Origin: CAZPUS01 sp964589825
GTDB lineage: Bacteria; Fibrobacterota; Chitinivibrionia; Chitinivibrionales; WJKA01
Direction of reading: 5' to 3'
Assembly: GCA_964589825.1 (NCBI GenBank)
Contig: CAZPUS010000006.1
Coordinates: forward strand, 1 to 64,000
Length of the DNA stretch: 64,000 nt
Of the stretch, positions 35,712 through 44,438 are shown one piece after another. The notes under the pieces were generated by a model. The model searched no databases. It was not told where the DNA came from and saw nothing but the letters and a program-made list of their open reading frames with translations. Made by a program: the position numbers and the translations under genes. The stretch's first letter is position 1, and each line of letters starts with the position of its first letter.

Positions 35712-36891
35712 AATTGGAGCGGGATTCCTGCTGGATCAGTTTTGATTTTGTATGGATAATGCGTTCGACTTCCCTGTTTCGGTGATGGTGGGTGCATGCC
35801 TCGGCGATCATCTCCTTGAGCCGCTGCATATCGTCCTGACTGAATGCCGAAACAAAGATCGCGTCCTGATACGAAATTTTGAGTTGTTTTTTCTCCACCG
35901 CAGAAGAGACCATATCGATTTTATTGACAACGGTCATGGTCTGGACGGTATCCGCCTTCAGCTCCTGCAGAATATTGCGAACCGTGGTGTGCTGCTGATC
36001 GTTCCACGGACACGAGGCGTCGAGGACGACAATAATGAGATCGGCGTCACGAGCCACCTCGAGTGTGCTGCGAAAAGATGCGACCAGAGAGGCGGGAAGC
36101 TTTCTGATAAATCCTACGGTATCGGAAATAATAACCGTGCCCAGATGAGGAATCCAGGTTCGTTTGGTCGACGTGTCGAGTGTGGCAAAAAGCTCATCTT
36201 TTGTATGGATTTTCGCGCCGGAAAGGGCATTGAGCAGCGACGATTTTCCGACATTGGTATATCCCACGAGTGAAACTTTGAACACGCGGGAGCGTCTTTT
36301 CTGCTGAACCTTTCTGGCCTGTTCGATCTTGGCGAGTTTTTTCCTCAGATCGGTGATTTTGCGCTGTACCAGGCGCCGGTCTACTTCCAGCTGCTTTTCT
36401 CCGGGCCCGCGTGTGCCGATACCGCCGTTTTGACGCGAAAGATGCGACCATGCATGGGTAAGCCGCGGATAGAGCGTGCGAAGCTGGGCCAGCTCGACCT
36501 GTATTTTGGCTTCCCTGGTTTGCGCATGGAGGGCAAAGATGTCGAGAATCAACTGGCTGCGGTCGATTATTTTGGCGTTGAACTTTTTTTCGAGATAGTG
36601 AATCTGCCCGGCAGAAAGCGCGCCGTCAACCACCAGGGTCTGGACATCTTTGTTGCGCATCATCTGTCGCAGCTCATCGACCTTTCCTTTGCCGAAAAAA
36701 TGTGCCGGGTGCGGTGTATCCCGCTTCTGTACAATGGTATCTACTACGTATGCACCTGCAGTTCTGCACAGCATTTTCATTTCTTTGAGATCTGCGTCGA
36801 GAATTTCGGCATCGTTTTCAGAGGTGTCGAGTGCGGCAATCAGAACGCGCTCTCGGGCCTTTATTCCGGTTGTCTGTATTCTGTCCTCCAT
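35695..36891 (-). CDS. hflX: GTPase HflX
   Basis: Ribosome-associated GTPase that splits stalled 70S ribosomes under stress. 398 residues: an N-terminal HflX domain with 'FFGKGKVDEL', the linker 'GGIGTRGPGEKQLEVDRR' (157-173), then the G domain with G1 'GYTNVGKSS' (210-218), G3 'DTVGF' and G4 'NKID' (about 325). A basic coiled segment precedes the G domain. It overlaps the DUF58 gene by 17 bp, so all three minus-strand genes are one operon. Confidence 0.95.
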   Translation of the reverse strand: MEDRIQTTGIKARERVLIAALDTSENDAEILDADLKEMKMLCRTAGAYVVDTIVQKRDTPHPAHFFGKGKVDELRQMMRNKDVQTLVVDGALSAGQIHYLEKKFNAKIIDRSQLILDIFALHAQTREAKIQVELAQLRTLYPRLTHAWSHLSRQNGGIGTRGPGEKQLEVDRRLVQRKITDLRKKLAKIEQARKVQQKRRSRVFKVSLVGYTNVGKSSLLNALSGAKIHTKDELFATLDTSTKRTWIPHLGTVIISDTVGFIRKLPASLVASFRSTLEVARDADLIIVVLDASCPWNDQQHTTVRNILQELKADTVQTMTVVNKIDMVSSAVEKKQLKISYQDAIFVSAFSQDDMQRLKEMIAEACTHHHRNREVERIIHTKSKLIQQESRSNYGFQS

Positions 36892-37096
36892 AAAAGAATA
36901 TGTGTGGCACTCGTAGGATGGCCGACATTATTAGTGAGTTGTTTCTTTTATTTCGATGCAACGGCATGCATTATTAAAATCTGCATGCATGTACTGAAAT
37001 CATGCGTTTGCAGGGCTCGCACGATACTTTTCTTATTGCAATGATTCTGCGCTAATACGTATTTTGCAGGTACGGTTTTATAATACAAAGAATAAA
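36892..37096. other. Intergenic region upstream of hflX
   Basis: About 205 bp, non-coding. A perfect seven-pair inverted repeat GCATGCA/TGCATGC lies at 36964-36988 with an 11-base spacer; it could be an operator or hairpin in the hflX promoter region. Nothing else recognised. Confidence 0.3.
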
Positions 37097-37261
37097 AACT
37101 AAATTGAGTGATTTTGTGTGCGCAATCTGCTGCAATTTGTACTACTCTCTTATATTCTCGAGAATCATGATACAACCAACAAGGTTGCCCCATAATTTTC
37201 GAGAATACAATAGCAGCACACCTCACAGCAGCTTTCATCAAAACAAACGCTCAATTTAGGT
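37097..37261 (+). mobile_element. Palindromic MITE-like element, copy F
   Basis: 165 bp, ends AACTAAATTGAGTG and CGCTCAATTTAGGT, centre CAACCAACAAGGTTG intact. AAA on both flanks is a possible but weak target duplication. It lies between the divergent hflX and purD genes, so it is not at a gene end. Confidence 0.88.
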
Positions 37262-37460
37262 AAAAATATATTTTTTACCATGGATAATGCCTTCCGGAGG
37301 CCTCCAGTAATATAAGGACGAATGATATATTCGTCTATATCATAACGGTTCCCATCAGGAGGCAGAAAAAACAACAGGGAGGCGGGCGTGGGGATGTGTC
37401 GGCATATGGTGGGTAATACAATTAACAACAAAGGATTAACGAGAAAAAGGAGATGTGTGT
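37262..37460 (+). other. Hairpin-containing leader region of purD
   Basis: 200 bp between the MITE and purD. It holds a seven-pair hairpin GACGAAT-GATAT-ATTCGTC (37317-37335) and a short GCCT/AGGC hairpin before it. It does not match purine or other riboswitches that I can recall; a regulatory leader is only a possibility. Confidence 0.3.
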
Positions 37461-38753
37461 GTGGATTTCATGAATTCGGTGTTGATAGTGGGCGGAGGCG
37501 GACGAGAGCATGCGCTGCACAAGGCGATGCTTCGTACCGAACGCCCGTTGTGTATCTATGCCTATCCCGGTAATCCCGGGATGATGCACGATGGCTGTAT
37601 GCGTATCCGGGAACATTTTTCCTCGTGGCATGAGCTTGCGGACTGGGCGTGTGAAAATGAAATAGACTGTACGGTGATCGGACCGGAGCAACCCCTGGCG
37701 GACGGCATTGTGGACATTTTTTCGGAGAAAGGGCTCTGCGCATTCGGCCCTGCGGCACGCGCGGCGCGTATCGAGGGAGACAAGGAATGGGCAAAGCGGT
37801 TTATGGTTCGACACAGTATTCCTACTGCGGATTACTGCGCTTTTTGTACAAAAGATGAGGCGCGTGAATTTATTGAGAAAAAACAGGGGCGTGTGGTGGT
37901 CAAGGCGAGTGGCCTGGCAGCCGGCAAAGGGGTTTTTGTATGCAGCTGTCTCGAAGAGGCGAATGACGCCCTCGATACCATTTTCGATAAACGAGCCTTT
38001 GGTGATGCGGGCAATACAGTAGTGGTGGAGGATGTACTTACCGGAATCGAAGTATCGATACTGCTGCTGACCGACGGAACCCGTTATCGGCTGTTTCCGT
38101 TTTCTCGTGACCATAAAGCTGCGTATGATGGTGATAAAGGACCCAACACCGGTGGTATGGGTGCGTACGCTCCTACAAAACTGGTGGACGATACGTGTGC
38201 TGCTCAGATAGAATCGTTGCTTGTACAACCAACGCTGGAGGGATTGAGAAAAGAGAGAATCGATTACCGCGGTATACTCTATATCGGCGCGATACTGACC
38301 GAGGATGGACCAAAGGTCCTGGAGTACAATTGCCGTTTTGGTGATCCCGAAACACAGGCGGTATTGCCGCTGGTGCATACCGACTGGTTTTCCGCATTTA
38401 CCGAATGTGCACAGGGTGATATCAGTTCGGTGACGTTCGATATTGCACCGCAATGCTGTGCGTCGGTGGTGCTGGCATCTCAGGGATATCCCGGTGCGTA
38501 TGAAAAAGGTAAAAAGATCAGGGTGCTCGATGGTGCAGAATACCACAAGCGAAACGTCGATATCTATCATGCAGGGACCGCCCTCGACGATGACGGGAAT
38601 TACCTGACCAACGGGGGGAGGGTCGTCTCGGTAAGCGCGTGGGCCCCTTCACTCGGTGAAGCGATCGACAATGCGTATAATGCAGCGGATACTGTTGATT
38701 TTGACGGCAAACAGATGCGTCGTGATATCGGAAAAAGAGAACGTGATCTGTAA
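37461..38753 (+). CDS. purD: Phosphoribosylamine-glycine ligase
   Basis: ATP-dependent joining of phosphoribosylamine and glycine, second step of purine synthesis. About 430 residues: 'VLIVGGGGREHAL' at the N-terminus, 'GPEQPLADGIVD', the ATP-grasp core 'VVVKASGLAAGKGVFVC', 'DHKAAYDGDKGPNTGGMGAY' and 'LEYNCRFGDPETQAVLP'. I chose the GTG at 37461 (AAGGAG eight bases upstream); the ATG at 37470 would be too far from it. Not clustered with other pur genes. Confidence 0.95.
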   Translation: MDFMNSVLIVGGGGREHALHKAMLRTERPLCIYAYPGNPGMMHDGCMRIREHFSSWHELADWACENEIDCTVIGPEQPLADGIVDIFSEKGLCAFGPAARAARIEGDKEWAKRFMVRHSIPTADYCAFCTKDEAREFIEKKQGRVVVKASGLAAGKGVFVCSCLEEANDALDTIFDKRAFGDAGNTVVVEDVLTGIEVSILLLTDGTRYRLFPFSRDHKAAYDGDKGPNTGGMGAYAPTKLVDDTCAAQIESLLVQPTLEGLRKERIDYRGILYIGAILTEDGPKVLEYNCRFGDPETQAVLPLVHTDWFSAFTECAQGDISSVTFDIAPQCCASVVLASQGYPGAYEKGKKIRVLDGAEYHKRNVDIYHAGTALDDDGNYLTNGGRVVSVSAWAPSLGEAIDNAYNAADTVDFDGKQMRRDIGKRERDL

Positions 38754-39040
38754 CGCAATGATCACGATTGTGGTCATTGCAGGTGCGGCGAACCGGGACA
38801 GGTTCGGATAGGTAATCAGGCGGGCTAACTATTTTATGTGGATATAAAACGAATAGCGGAAGCGAAACAAAGGGAAACAGGCGGTGCGCTATTAAAGTAC
38901 AGAGCTGCAACACTGCACCGAGGTGGGGAAGGTATACGCCGTGAACTCCCTCCCAATGAAGCAGGCCCTCTCTTTATGAAAGTAGTGCGGGGAAGGGTGA
39001 CGTGGCAGAAATGCGTAAGGCCGGATACACGTGCTGCAGG
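38754..39040 (+). other. Non-coding interval with hairpins, possible structured RNA
   Basis: 287 bp between convergent genes. Two good hairpins open it: CAATGATCAC-GATT-GTGGTCATTG (38756-38779) and CGAACC/GGTTCG (about 38790-38808). Further on, 'GTGAACTCCC' followed by 'GAAGCAGGCC' and a later 'GGCAGAA' recall segments of bacterial RNase P RNA, but the near-invariant RNase P motifs are absent or altered, so I do not call it that. A 68-codon frame (38838-39044) has no ribosome site or family resemblance. Confidence 0.3.
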
Positions 39041-39382
39041 CTAAAACTTTTTCTTCATGTTCTTGAGCAGGGATTTAACCTTTTTATCGGACATTCCCTT
39101 TGGTTTTTCCTGCGTTTTTTCAGCTTCGTACTGATCGCAGATTACCGCATCGTTGCCACCGCCGAACGAGACCGCGCCTGAAGAGGAGCCTTCCCGGTTA
39201 CGTCTGAATTCCGGGCATTTTGTCCGTTTTTTGCAGTTGAAGCATGAAGGTTTATGGGCAGTCTCGCCTGTCTGTGCAGTACGCCTGCTCATTCTCTCTT
39301 TGTCATCCTTGCTATAAGCGGATGCAAGGTCTCTGTTTTTGCGTACAAAACGGTCGTGGTCGATATCGAATGACCCTCCCAT
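39041..39382 (-). CDS. Small hydrophilic Cys-motif protein, unknown
   Basis: 113 residues with an excellent ribosome site (AAGGAGAT). Very polar and basic at the end ('LLKNMKKKF'). Four cysteines, 'SCFNCKKRTKC' plus one in 'AVICDQYE', could bind a metal or a cluster (CxxCx5C...C). No family is recognised. A decayed mini-copy of the MITE ends lies in its 5' region (39401-39443). Single gene, divergent from the channel gene. Confidence 0.65.
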   Translation of the reverse strand: MGGSFDIDHDRFVRKNRDLASAYSKDDKERMSRRTAQTGETAHKPSCFNCKKRTKCPEFRRNREGSSSGAVSFGGGNDAVICDQYEAEKTQEKPKGMSDKKVKSLLKNMKKKF

Positions 39383-39400
39383 AGCATCTCCTTATGTTAT

Positions 39401-39443
39401 ACCCGAGCCGGGCGATTTCCCACAAAAACGCGCAGTTCAGGGT
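39401..39443. repeat. Possible mini-derivative of the MITE family
   Basis: 43 bp that look like the two ends of the element joined: ACCCGAGCCGGGCGATTT on the left and AACGCGCAGTTCAGGGT on the right. Matches are partial, so this assignment is tentative; compare the clearer 37-bp derivative at 54500-54536. Confidence 0.35.
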
Positions 39444-39469
39444 AGGTGAAGAAATCGGCGTTGTTCGTG

Positions 39470-39631
39470 ACCGCAAATGAGCGGTTTTGTGCGGAATCTG
39501 CTGCAATCCGCATAACTCTAATATTCCCGGAAATCATGAGACAGCCAACTAAGGTTGCCCCATGGTTTTTGAGAACACAATAGCAGTACGGTCCCCCGCA
39601 GCGTTCATCAAAAAAACCGCTCAATTCAGCT
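39470..39631 (+). mobile_element. Palindromic MITE-like element, copy G
   Basis: 162 bp between divergent genes. Ends ACCGCAAATGAGCGGTTTT and CGCTCAATTCAGCT. The four bases CGTG occur immediately before (39466-39469) and after (39632-39635), the clearest target-site duplication in the window. Confidence 0.9.
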
Positions 39632-39770
39632 CGTGAGTAAAAATACGTTTTGTACGTCTTCACTATCCTTCGGCGGTTGGGCCACGAATACTATTTTTCG
39701 TATATGACACAAGCGCAGGTGTATCGGGTCGCAATTAATTGGTCGTTTCATTGTTTAAAAGGCGGTTGAA

Positions 39771-40853
39771 ATGAGAAGAAAATATGCAGCTATTGCAGGT
39801 GCATTATGTGCGATATTCTGTATTCCGACAGCAATGGCAGCGACGTACGATACGCTCGTTGTGGGCTATTACGAGTCGCCGCCGTTCGTGATGGAGCACG
39901 AGGAGGGGCTTTCGGGGATAAACGTCTGGCTGTGGGAGCGGGTATGTCAAGAGACGGGAGAGGTCTACGTCACACAAAAACGTCCGCTCGATTCCCTTCT
40001 TTCCGGTCTTGCATCGGGAGAGCTTGACATGAGTCTGAATCCGCTCAGTATTACGGCCCGTCGCAGCAGACGGATCGATTTTTCCGCGCCCTACTACATT
40101 TCCAGCTCTTCAGTGCTGGTGCGTGCGGTAACGCCGGTGCAGAAAGCGCTGCAGTATGTTACTTCGTTTTTTTCACTCAATTTTCTGCGCGTACTCGCTG
40201 CATTATTCGTGGTTATTTCGACCTTTGGTATCCTGGCATGGATATTCGAGCGCAGAGCCAACCCCGGAGAGTTCGGGGGAGGGTTAAAGGGAATAGGAAG
40301 CGGTATCTGGTGGTCTGCCGTAACCATGACGACGGTAGGCTATGGTGACAAATCTCCACGCAGTATCGGTGGACGGATTGTGGCCCTCATATGGATGTTT
40401 ACCGCGATTATTCTTATTTCGGGATTCACCGCAGGTATTGCATCATCTCTGACGGTACAATCACTCGCCTGGAATCAGGAGCGCATAGACGATTTCAAGG
40501 AGAAAAAGGTCGCCACTGTCGGTGAATCCGCAACCGAACGGTTTCTGCAGAGGAATTTTTTCAGAAGGGTAATTTCGTATAAGGATCTGCAGTCCTGCAT
40601 CGAGGCGCTTGCACACAATGAAGTCCGTGCGGTGGCCTATGACGAGCCTTTGCTGCAATACGTAATCAGAGAGGACAGTACCCGGCGATTCGAAATTCTA
40701 CCGATTACCTTCAACCATCAGTTGTATGCGTTCGGTTTTTCCGAGCAGGTGGATGCGCAGCGCACGGAACATATATCCAACGAGATACTCGAGGTGACCG
40801 AACGCGCCGACTGGCGCGAGGTGCTTGGAGAATACGGGCTTTCGGATAAGTAA
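39771..40853 (+). CDS. GluR0-like ligand-gated potassium channel
   Basis: 360 residues. The signal peptide (1-23) is followed by the first lobe of a type 3 solute-binding/glutamate-receptor domain, including 'PLSITARRSRRIDFSAPYY' (91-109); the Arg of the T-x-R-type motif binds the ligand carboxylate in relatives. Transmembrane helix 1 (138-158), a P-loop with the potassium selectivity filter 'TMTTVGYGD' (185-193) and helix 2 (202-226) come next. The second lobe (about 235-355) has 'AVAYDEPLL', whose Asp normally contacts the ligand amino group. This domain order (S1-M1-P-M2-S2) is that of prokaryotic ionotropic glutamate receptors such as GluR0. Stands alone; regulation not visible. Confidence 0.93.
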   Translation: MRRKYAAIAGALCAIFCIPTAMAATYDTLVVGYYESPPFVMEHEEGLSGINVWLWERVCQETGEVYVTQKRPLDSLLSGLASGELDMSLNPLSITARRSRRIDFSAPYYISSSSVLVRAVTPVQKALQYVTSFFSLNFLRVLAALFVVISTFGILAWIFERRANPGEFGGGLKGIGSGIWWSAVTMTTVGYGDKSPRSIGGRIVALIWMFTAIILISGFTAGIASSLTVQSLAWNQERIDDFKEKKVATVGESATERFLQRNFFRRVISYKDLQSCIEALAHNEVRAVAYDEPLLQYVIREDSTRRFEILPITFNHQLYAFGFSEQVDAQRTEHISNEILEVTERADWREVLGEYGLSDK

Positions 40854-40986
40854 GAATGCGGTATTCGTTATACCTTACATGCAACCCAGCTCGTTACCGT
40901 CTTTCCGGCATGGGCCGGGATTTGGTTTCGAGGTCCCAAATCGCCCTGAAGCCCGCACGAAAAAATATGAAAAGCGAATTGTGTGC

Positions 40987-41811
40987 TTAAAGAAATGCGG
41001 CGAGTTTTTTCCGTGCGGTTTGGTTCCTGAATATCTTGCGTAGTGCGCGGTCCCGAATGTGTCGGACCCGCTCGCGGCTGATATCGAGTGCCCCCCCGAT
41101 TTCTTCGAGCGTAAAGTGGCGGGGAAACTTAATCCCGAAATACATGCATACGATTTTCTGATCTTTGTCAGGCAGCAGATTGAGCGCTTCCTCGATCGTA
41201 TGCAGCAGCTCTTTGTGGAAAAAGACCGAACTTTGTTTTTCCTCCTGCCCGAGCACATCTTCGAGCGTTTTGCTCTCTGATTCGTTCTCGCTGTCGTTGC
41301 TCAGAGGTGCTTCCAGCGAGTACGTGTACATCTTATCCATTGCTTCGACGATCTGCCACTCTTTGCCGTGAAACTCTTCCATCTGAAGAGTTTTATGATA
41401 ATTACCATTGTTTTTGGAGAGTTCCCGTTTAAAATCGTGGATAAGCGAGACTTTATTCGGTGGGATACGGATTGTGCCTCGCTGATCGATCAGCGCTTTT
41501 TGTATTGCCTGACGAATCCACCACACCGCGTAGGAGATGAATTTGACATGCATCTTCGCATTGTAGTGTTTTGCAGCTTTAATGAGGCCCATATTGCCCT
41601 CGTTAATAAGTTCAAGATAGGTCAGTCCACGACCTCGATATTTATTGGCAATCGACACCACGAAACGCAGATTGGCGCTTACAAGCTTGTCTATTGCTGA
41701 CTTATTATCGTTTTTTACTTCATGCAGAAGTTTTTGCTCCTGCCTGCGTGAAAGAAGCTTTATTTTATTTATATCCCGAAAATAGAGGAATTCATTGGTA
41801 GGGGTCAGCAT
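40987..41811 (-). CDS. Sigma-70 family RNA polymerase sigma factor
   Basis: 274 residues. Region 1.2 is near 'NEFLYFRDINKIKLLSRRQE'; region 2 is 'NLRFVVSIANKYRGRGLTYL' through 'KFISYAVWWIRQAI'; region 3 lies around 120-190; region 4 is a helix-turn-helix 'FTLEEIGGALDISRERVRHI'. Region 1.1 is missing and the protein is much shorter than a housekeeping RpoD. It is either a small primary-type sigma as in some phyla or an alternative group 2 factor. AAGGTGG lies upstream. Convergent with the channel gene. Confidence 0.92.
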   Translation of the reverse strand: MLTPTNEFLYFRDINKIKLLSRRQEQKLLHEVKNDNKSAIDKLVSANLRFVVSIANKYRGRGLTYLELINEGNMGLIKAAKHYNAKMHVKFISYAVWWIRQAIQKALIDQRGTIRIPPNKVSLIHDFKRELSKNNGNYHKTLQMEEFHGKEWQIVEAMDKMYTYSLEAPLSNDSENESESKTLEDVLGQEEKQSSVFFHKELLHTIEEALNLLPDKDQKIVCMYFGIKFPRHFTLEEIGGALDISRERVRHIRDRALRKIFRNQTARKKLAAFL

Positions 41812-42128
41812 TACATACCACCTTATATAACGGAAAAATTTCTGTTTAAACGCTTAATTAGATAAGAAACTAATATATGCGTGCACCTCCAGTCAAATTT
41901 TAGCACCATAATTTCGAAAATGCAAGGGAAAAATTGTATTTACCCCTCTGTACCACACGCGAAAAACATCGTTTTTTAAAATACGATGGAATTATGCAAA
42001 TATTGTACAAATGCATTCCATAAGGTGGGCAATGGACACCCTCTCAATGCGACAGCGGTGATATTACAGCTGCCGGGCTGTAGCCGAAAAAGTGTTCATG
42101 TATGAATAACGAGTGCAACCCGGCAGGG
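41812..42128. other. Intergenic region upstream of the sigma gene
   Basis: 317 bp, AT-rich near the sigma gene. On the minus strand TTGACT followed 15 bp later by TATTAG could be a weak promoter for the sigma gene. A short ACAGC/GCTGT hairpin lies just past the end of the beta-helix gene without a T-tract. No gene is seen. Confidence 0.3.
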
Positions 42129-44201
42129 TTATTTCCGTTCGGAGCAGGGACGAATGATCCAAATTCCGTGTGGAAGCGTATGACTTGTGTTGCGGGAATC
42201 GAGCTCTTCGCGATGCAGCACCCGGCCGCTTGGATCGTAGATTGCCTCCACTGTCTGCAATGTGATTCCCCGTAGTCCCCCGCCGGCGGTTGTGTGTCTG
42301 AATGGCACTCGCAATGCACGGTTCTGGTGCGGACCCTTGGTAAAAGGATGCGCCCCACTGGATGCTACGCCTCCGATATAGAGGGGGAGCATGAAGGCAC
42401 CATGGCGTGCGGCGGTATCCGGTGACTCACTTACTGCAGCACGCCGGTGCAGTTGCGTGGTAGCCATTGTGCGGATGGAATCACCCTGAATATCCTTTAT
42501 TATATCGAGATAATGGCCCTTATAGAGGGTTTCTGAAATACTGATGCGGATCTGTGAATTCTCGTTGATAAAGGCCGGCTCGGGAGGCACCTCGGAAGAA
42601 GGGTACAGCTCTCCTCCCAGTATTTCGGTCGTCGCATTGTTGACGTTTCTGAGAACGGTGCCGTTTTTTTCGGTTTTCAGCCCAAGAATCCAGACCGAAC
42701 CGCCATTATTTGTAATTTTTGTGGTGTCGGTTTCATTGTTGAGCTGTCGCGCCCAGACATTCTGATTGATAAAAATATGCGGGCCGCTGCATACATCTTC
42801 CATATAAAGATCACCTGCATTTTCTGCGTCGTACTCGACGTCGATCATATCTTTCATTACAAGGGTTCGCGAGCTTGCATGAAGGATTTTTGTGTCGTGG
42901 TAGCTGCCGTCAAGACGCTCTATCCACAGAGTGTCATACTCCCCGTCCGTAATTTTAAGAGTCCCGTCGCCCTGCAGATTCGCTTCGCATCCTATTATCC
43001 GGCGGATGTTGCCTGATATTTCGACCTCGGAGTCGATTCTGTATTTTCCATTGGGAAGGTAGAGGGTAGTTTTTCCCGAAGTTATGGCCTGCTCGAATGC
43101 GCTGCTTGCGTCACTGTTACCTGAGGCGTCGGCACCGTAGTGTGTAGGGCTGACCCATTGACTCGTATCATCCCATACTGGCTCGGGTGTTTCCCGGATG
43201 TGCACCTTAAAGTCGGTTGCATTCGATTCAAAAAGAGAACAGCGCGCATGGGAGACGAATTCGGTGATCGTGTCTGTACTTATACCGGTTTCGGTTCCGG
43301 TAAAATTATGGATCGCATCTGCGTAGCCGGTGATTTTGCAGTTTCGTGCATAAAGCACTCCGTGATTTACGATGGCGGCAGTGTCGGAGGTTTCCGACTC
43401 TGCGTCGCAGCGGGAGTCGATTAGTATCACATGCCCGGACGTATCTGCATTGACCACCGCAGGGACGCTGTTCGTACTATGAAGTTTGCGGATAGAGAGC
43501 AGGTTGCGGTCGTTGTAGATGCCATGTGTGGTCTGGTTTTTCAGGGTGATATGCTCAAAGGTCATGCTGTTCATAAGGAAACCGGTTTTTATGCCGGTCA
43601 TAAAACCATCCACGGTAAGGTTCTTGACAAGCAGGGGGCCTATCTCCTGTGTATAGCTCATATCCAGCCCGATATGTCCGGAGCCGGATTCAGCGCTAAT
43701 GGTGACCTTTCGTATACAGCCCTGATTGCTCGCATTGAATTGTATCCCGATTGCACCGGGATTTGACGCACCCACATCGACCGTGAGGTTGCGGATTGCG
43801 TTTCTGAAGCGTTGTGCAGGCCGCCCTCCGGTGTAAATCACAGGGCGTGGATTATCGGGATCGTCATATCCTGTCGCGTTGTCCTGGAGTTTGATTATTG
43901 TTGCTTCTTGGCTCTGACCCTGCAGGATGGTTCTTTTCCACGGTGATAGCCATGTAAGTGTGTCCGAAACGAGATAGGTGCCGTTGGGCATATAGATGAT
44001 GGCGTTGGAGCTGGCGTGATCGATCAGTGCCTGCTGGATCGCATCGGTCGCGTCTGACTCGCCGGAGCTGTCCGCTTCGTAGGGAGGCTCGCACACATTG
44101 ACGACACCAGCATCAGAGGGGAAGAGAACGTTTTCTCCGTATACCGGCACAAACGCGATCAGCAAAGAGGATCCCAGTGTTACTACGAATCCGTTTTTCA
44201 T
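42129..44201 (-). CDS. Secreted pectate-lyase-superfamily beta-helix protein with sorting-like C-terminus
   Basis: 690 residues with a signal peptide (about 1-22) and AAGGAG eight bases before the ATG. Two right-handed beta-helix modules each open with the Pectate_lyase_3 pattern: 'DSSGESDATDAIQQAL' with 'IIYMPNGTYLVSD' near 45-80, and 'GADASGNSDASSAFEQAI' with 'LYLPNGKYRIDSE' near 355-395. The tail 'AIYDPSGRVLHREE' ending 'LPHGIWIIR' resembles type IX-like sorting domains. Such proteins act on or bind polysaccharides, but no lyase residues can be assigned. A paralogue starts at 62582. Divergent from the LolA-like gene. Confidence 0.85.
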   Translation of the reverse strand: MKNGFVVTLGSSLLIAFVPVYGENVLFPSDAGVVNVCEPPYEADSSGESDATDAIQQALIDHASSNAIIYMPNGTYLVSDTLTWLSPWKRTILQGQSQEATIIKLQDNATGYDDPDNPRPVIYTGGRPAQRFRNAIRNLTVDVGASNPGAIGIQFNASNQGCIRKVTISAESGSGHIGLDMSYTQEIGPLLVKNLTVDGFMTGIKTGFLMNSMTFEHITLKNQTTHGIYNDRNLLSIRKLHSTNSVPAVVNADTSGHVILIDSRCDAESETSDTAAIVNHGVLYARNCKITGYADAIHNFTGTETGISTDTITEFVSHARCSLFESNATDFKVHIRETPEPVWDDTSQWVSPTHYGADASGNSDASSAFEQAITSGKTTLYLPNGKYRIDSEVEISGNIRRIIGCEANLQGDGTLKITDGEYDTLWIERLDGSYHDTKILHASSRTLVMKDMIDVEYDAENAGDLYMEDVCSGPHIFINQNVWARQLNNETDTTKITNNGGSVWILGLKTEKNGTVLRNVNNATTEILGGELYPSSEVPPEPAFINENSQIRISISETLYKGHYLDIIKDIQGDSIRTMATTQLHRRAAVSESPDTAARHGAFMLPLYIGGVASSGAHPFTKGPHQNRALRVPFRHTTAGGGLRGITLQTVEAIYDPSGRVLHREELDSRNTSHTLPHGIWIIRPCSERK

Positions 44202-44239
44202 AAGAGGAGCTCCTTTTTTGGGGTACGTATATGCATATT

Positions 44240-44267
44240 ATTACAATAATAAGATAATTGTTGTAAT
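44240..44267. promoter_or_regulatory. Inverted repeat in a divergent promoter region
   Basis: ATTACAATAAT (44240-44250) and ATTGTTGTAAT (44257-44267) are 11-bp arms with one mismatch and a six-base spacer. It lies 38 bp upstream of the beta-helix gene start and could be an operator shared with the LolA-like operon; AT-richness makes chance possible. Confidence 0.3.
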
Positions 44268-44438
44268 TGAATAATGCAACACTCACCGCATGGGGTTACG
44301 CTCGCTGACACACGGTGAAAAAGCCGGGGCAAAACGCTGATCGGACCCGGAACATACAGCTACAGCCGGGTAATGTCGTTATGTATATTTTGTTAGTACA
44401 GGTTTTTAGAATCCATATCTTTTAAGGCGGGAGCTATC

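Noticed and set aside
38754..39040. RNase P RNA candidate
   Set aside because: Short resemblances to the core exist, but the near-invariant motifs (GAGGAAAGTCC near the 5' end and ACAGAA..GGCTTA near the 3' end) are not present, and the interval is too short for a complete type A RNA. Kept only as an unclassified structured stretch.
38838..39044. 68-residue plus-strand frame after purD
   Set aside because: No ribosome-binding site, no recognisable family, and it overlaps the end of the convergent gene.
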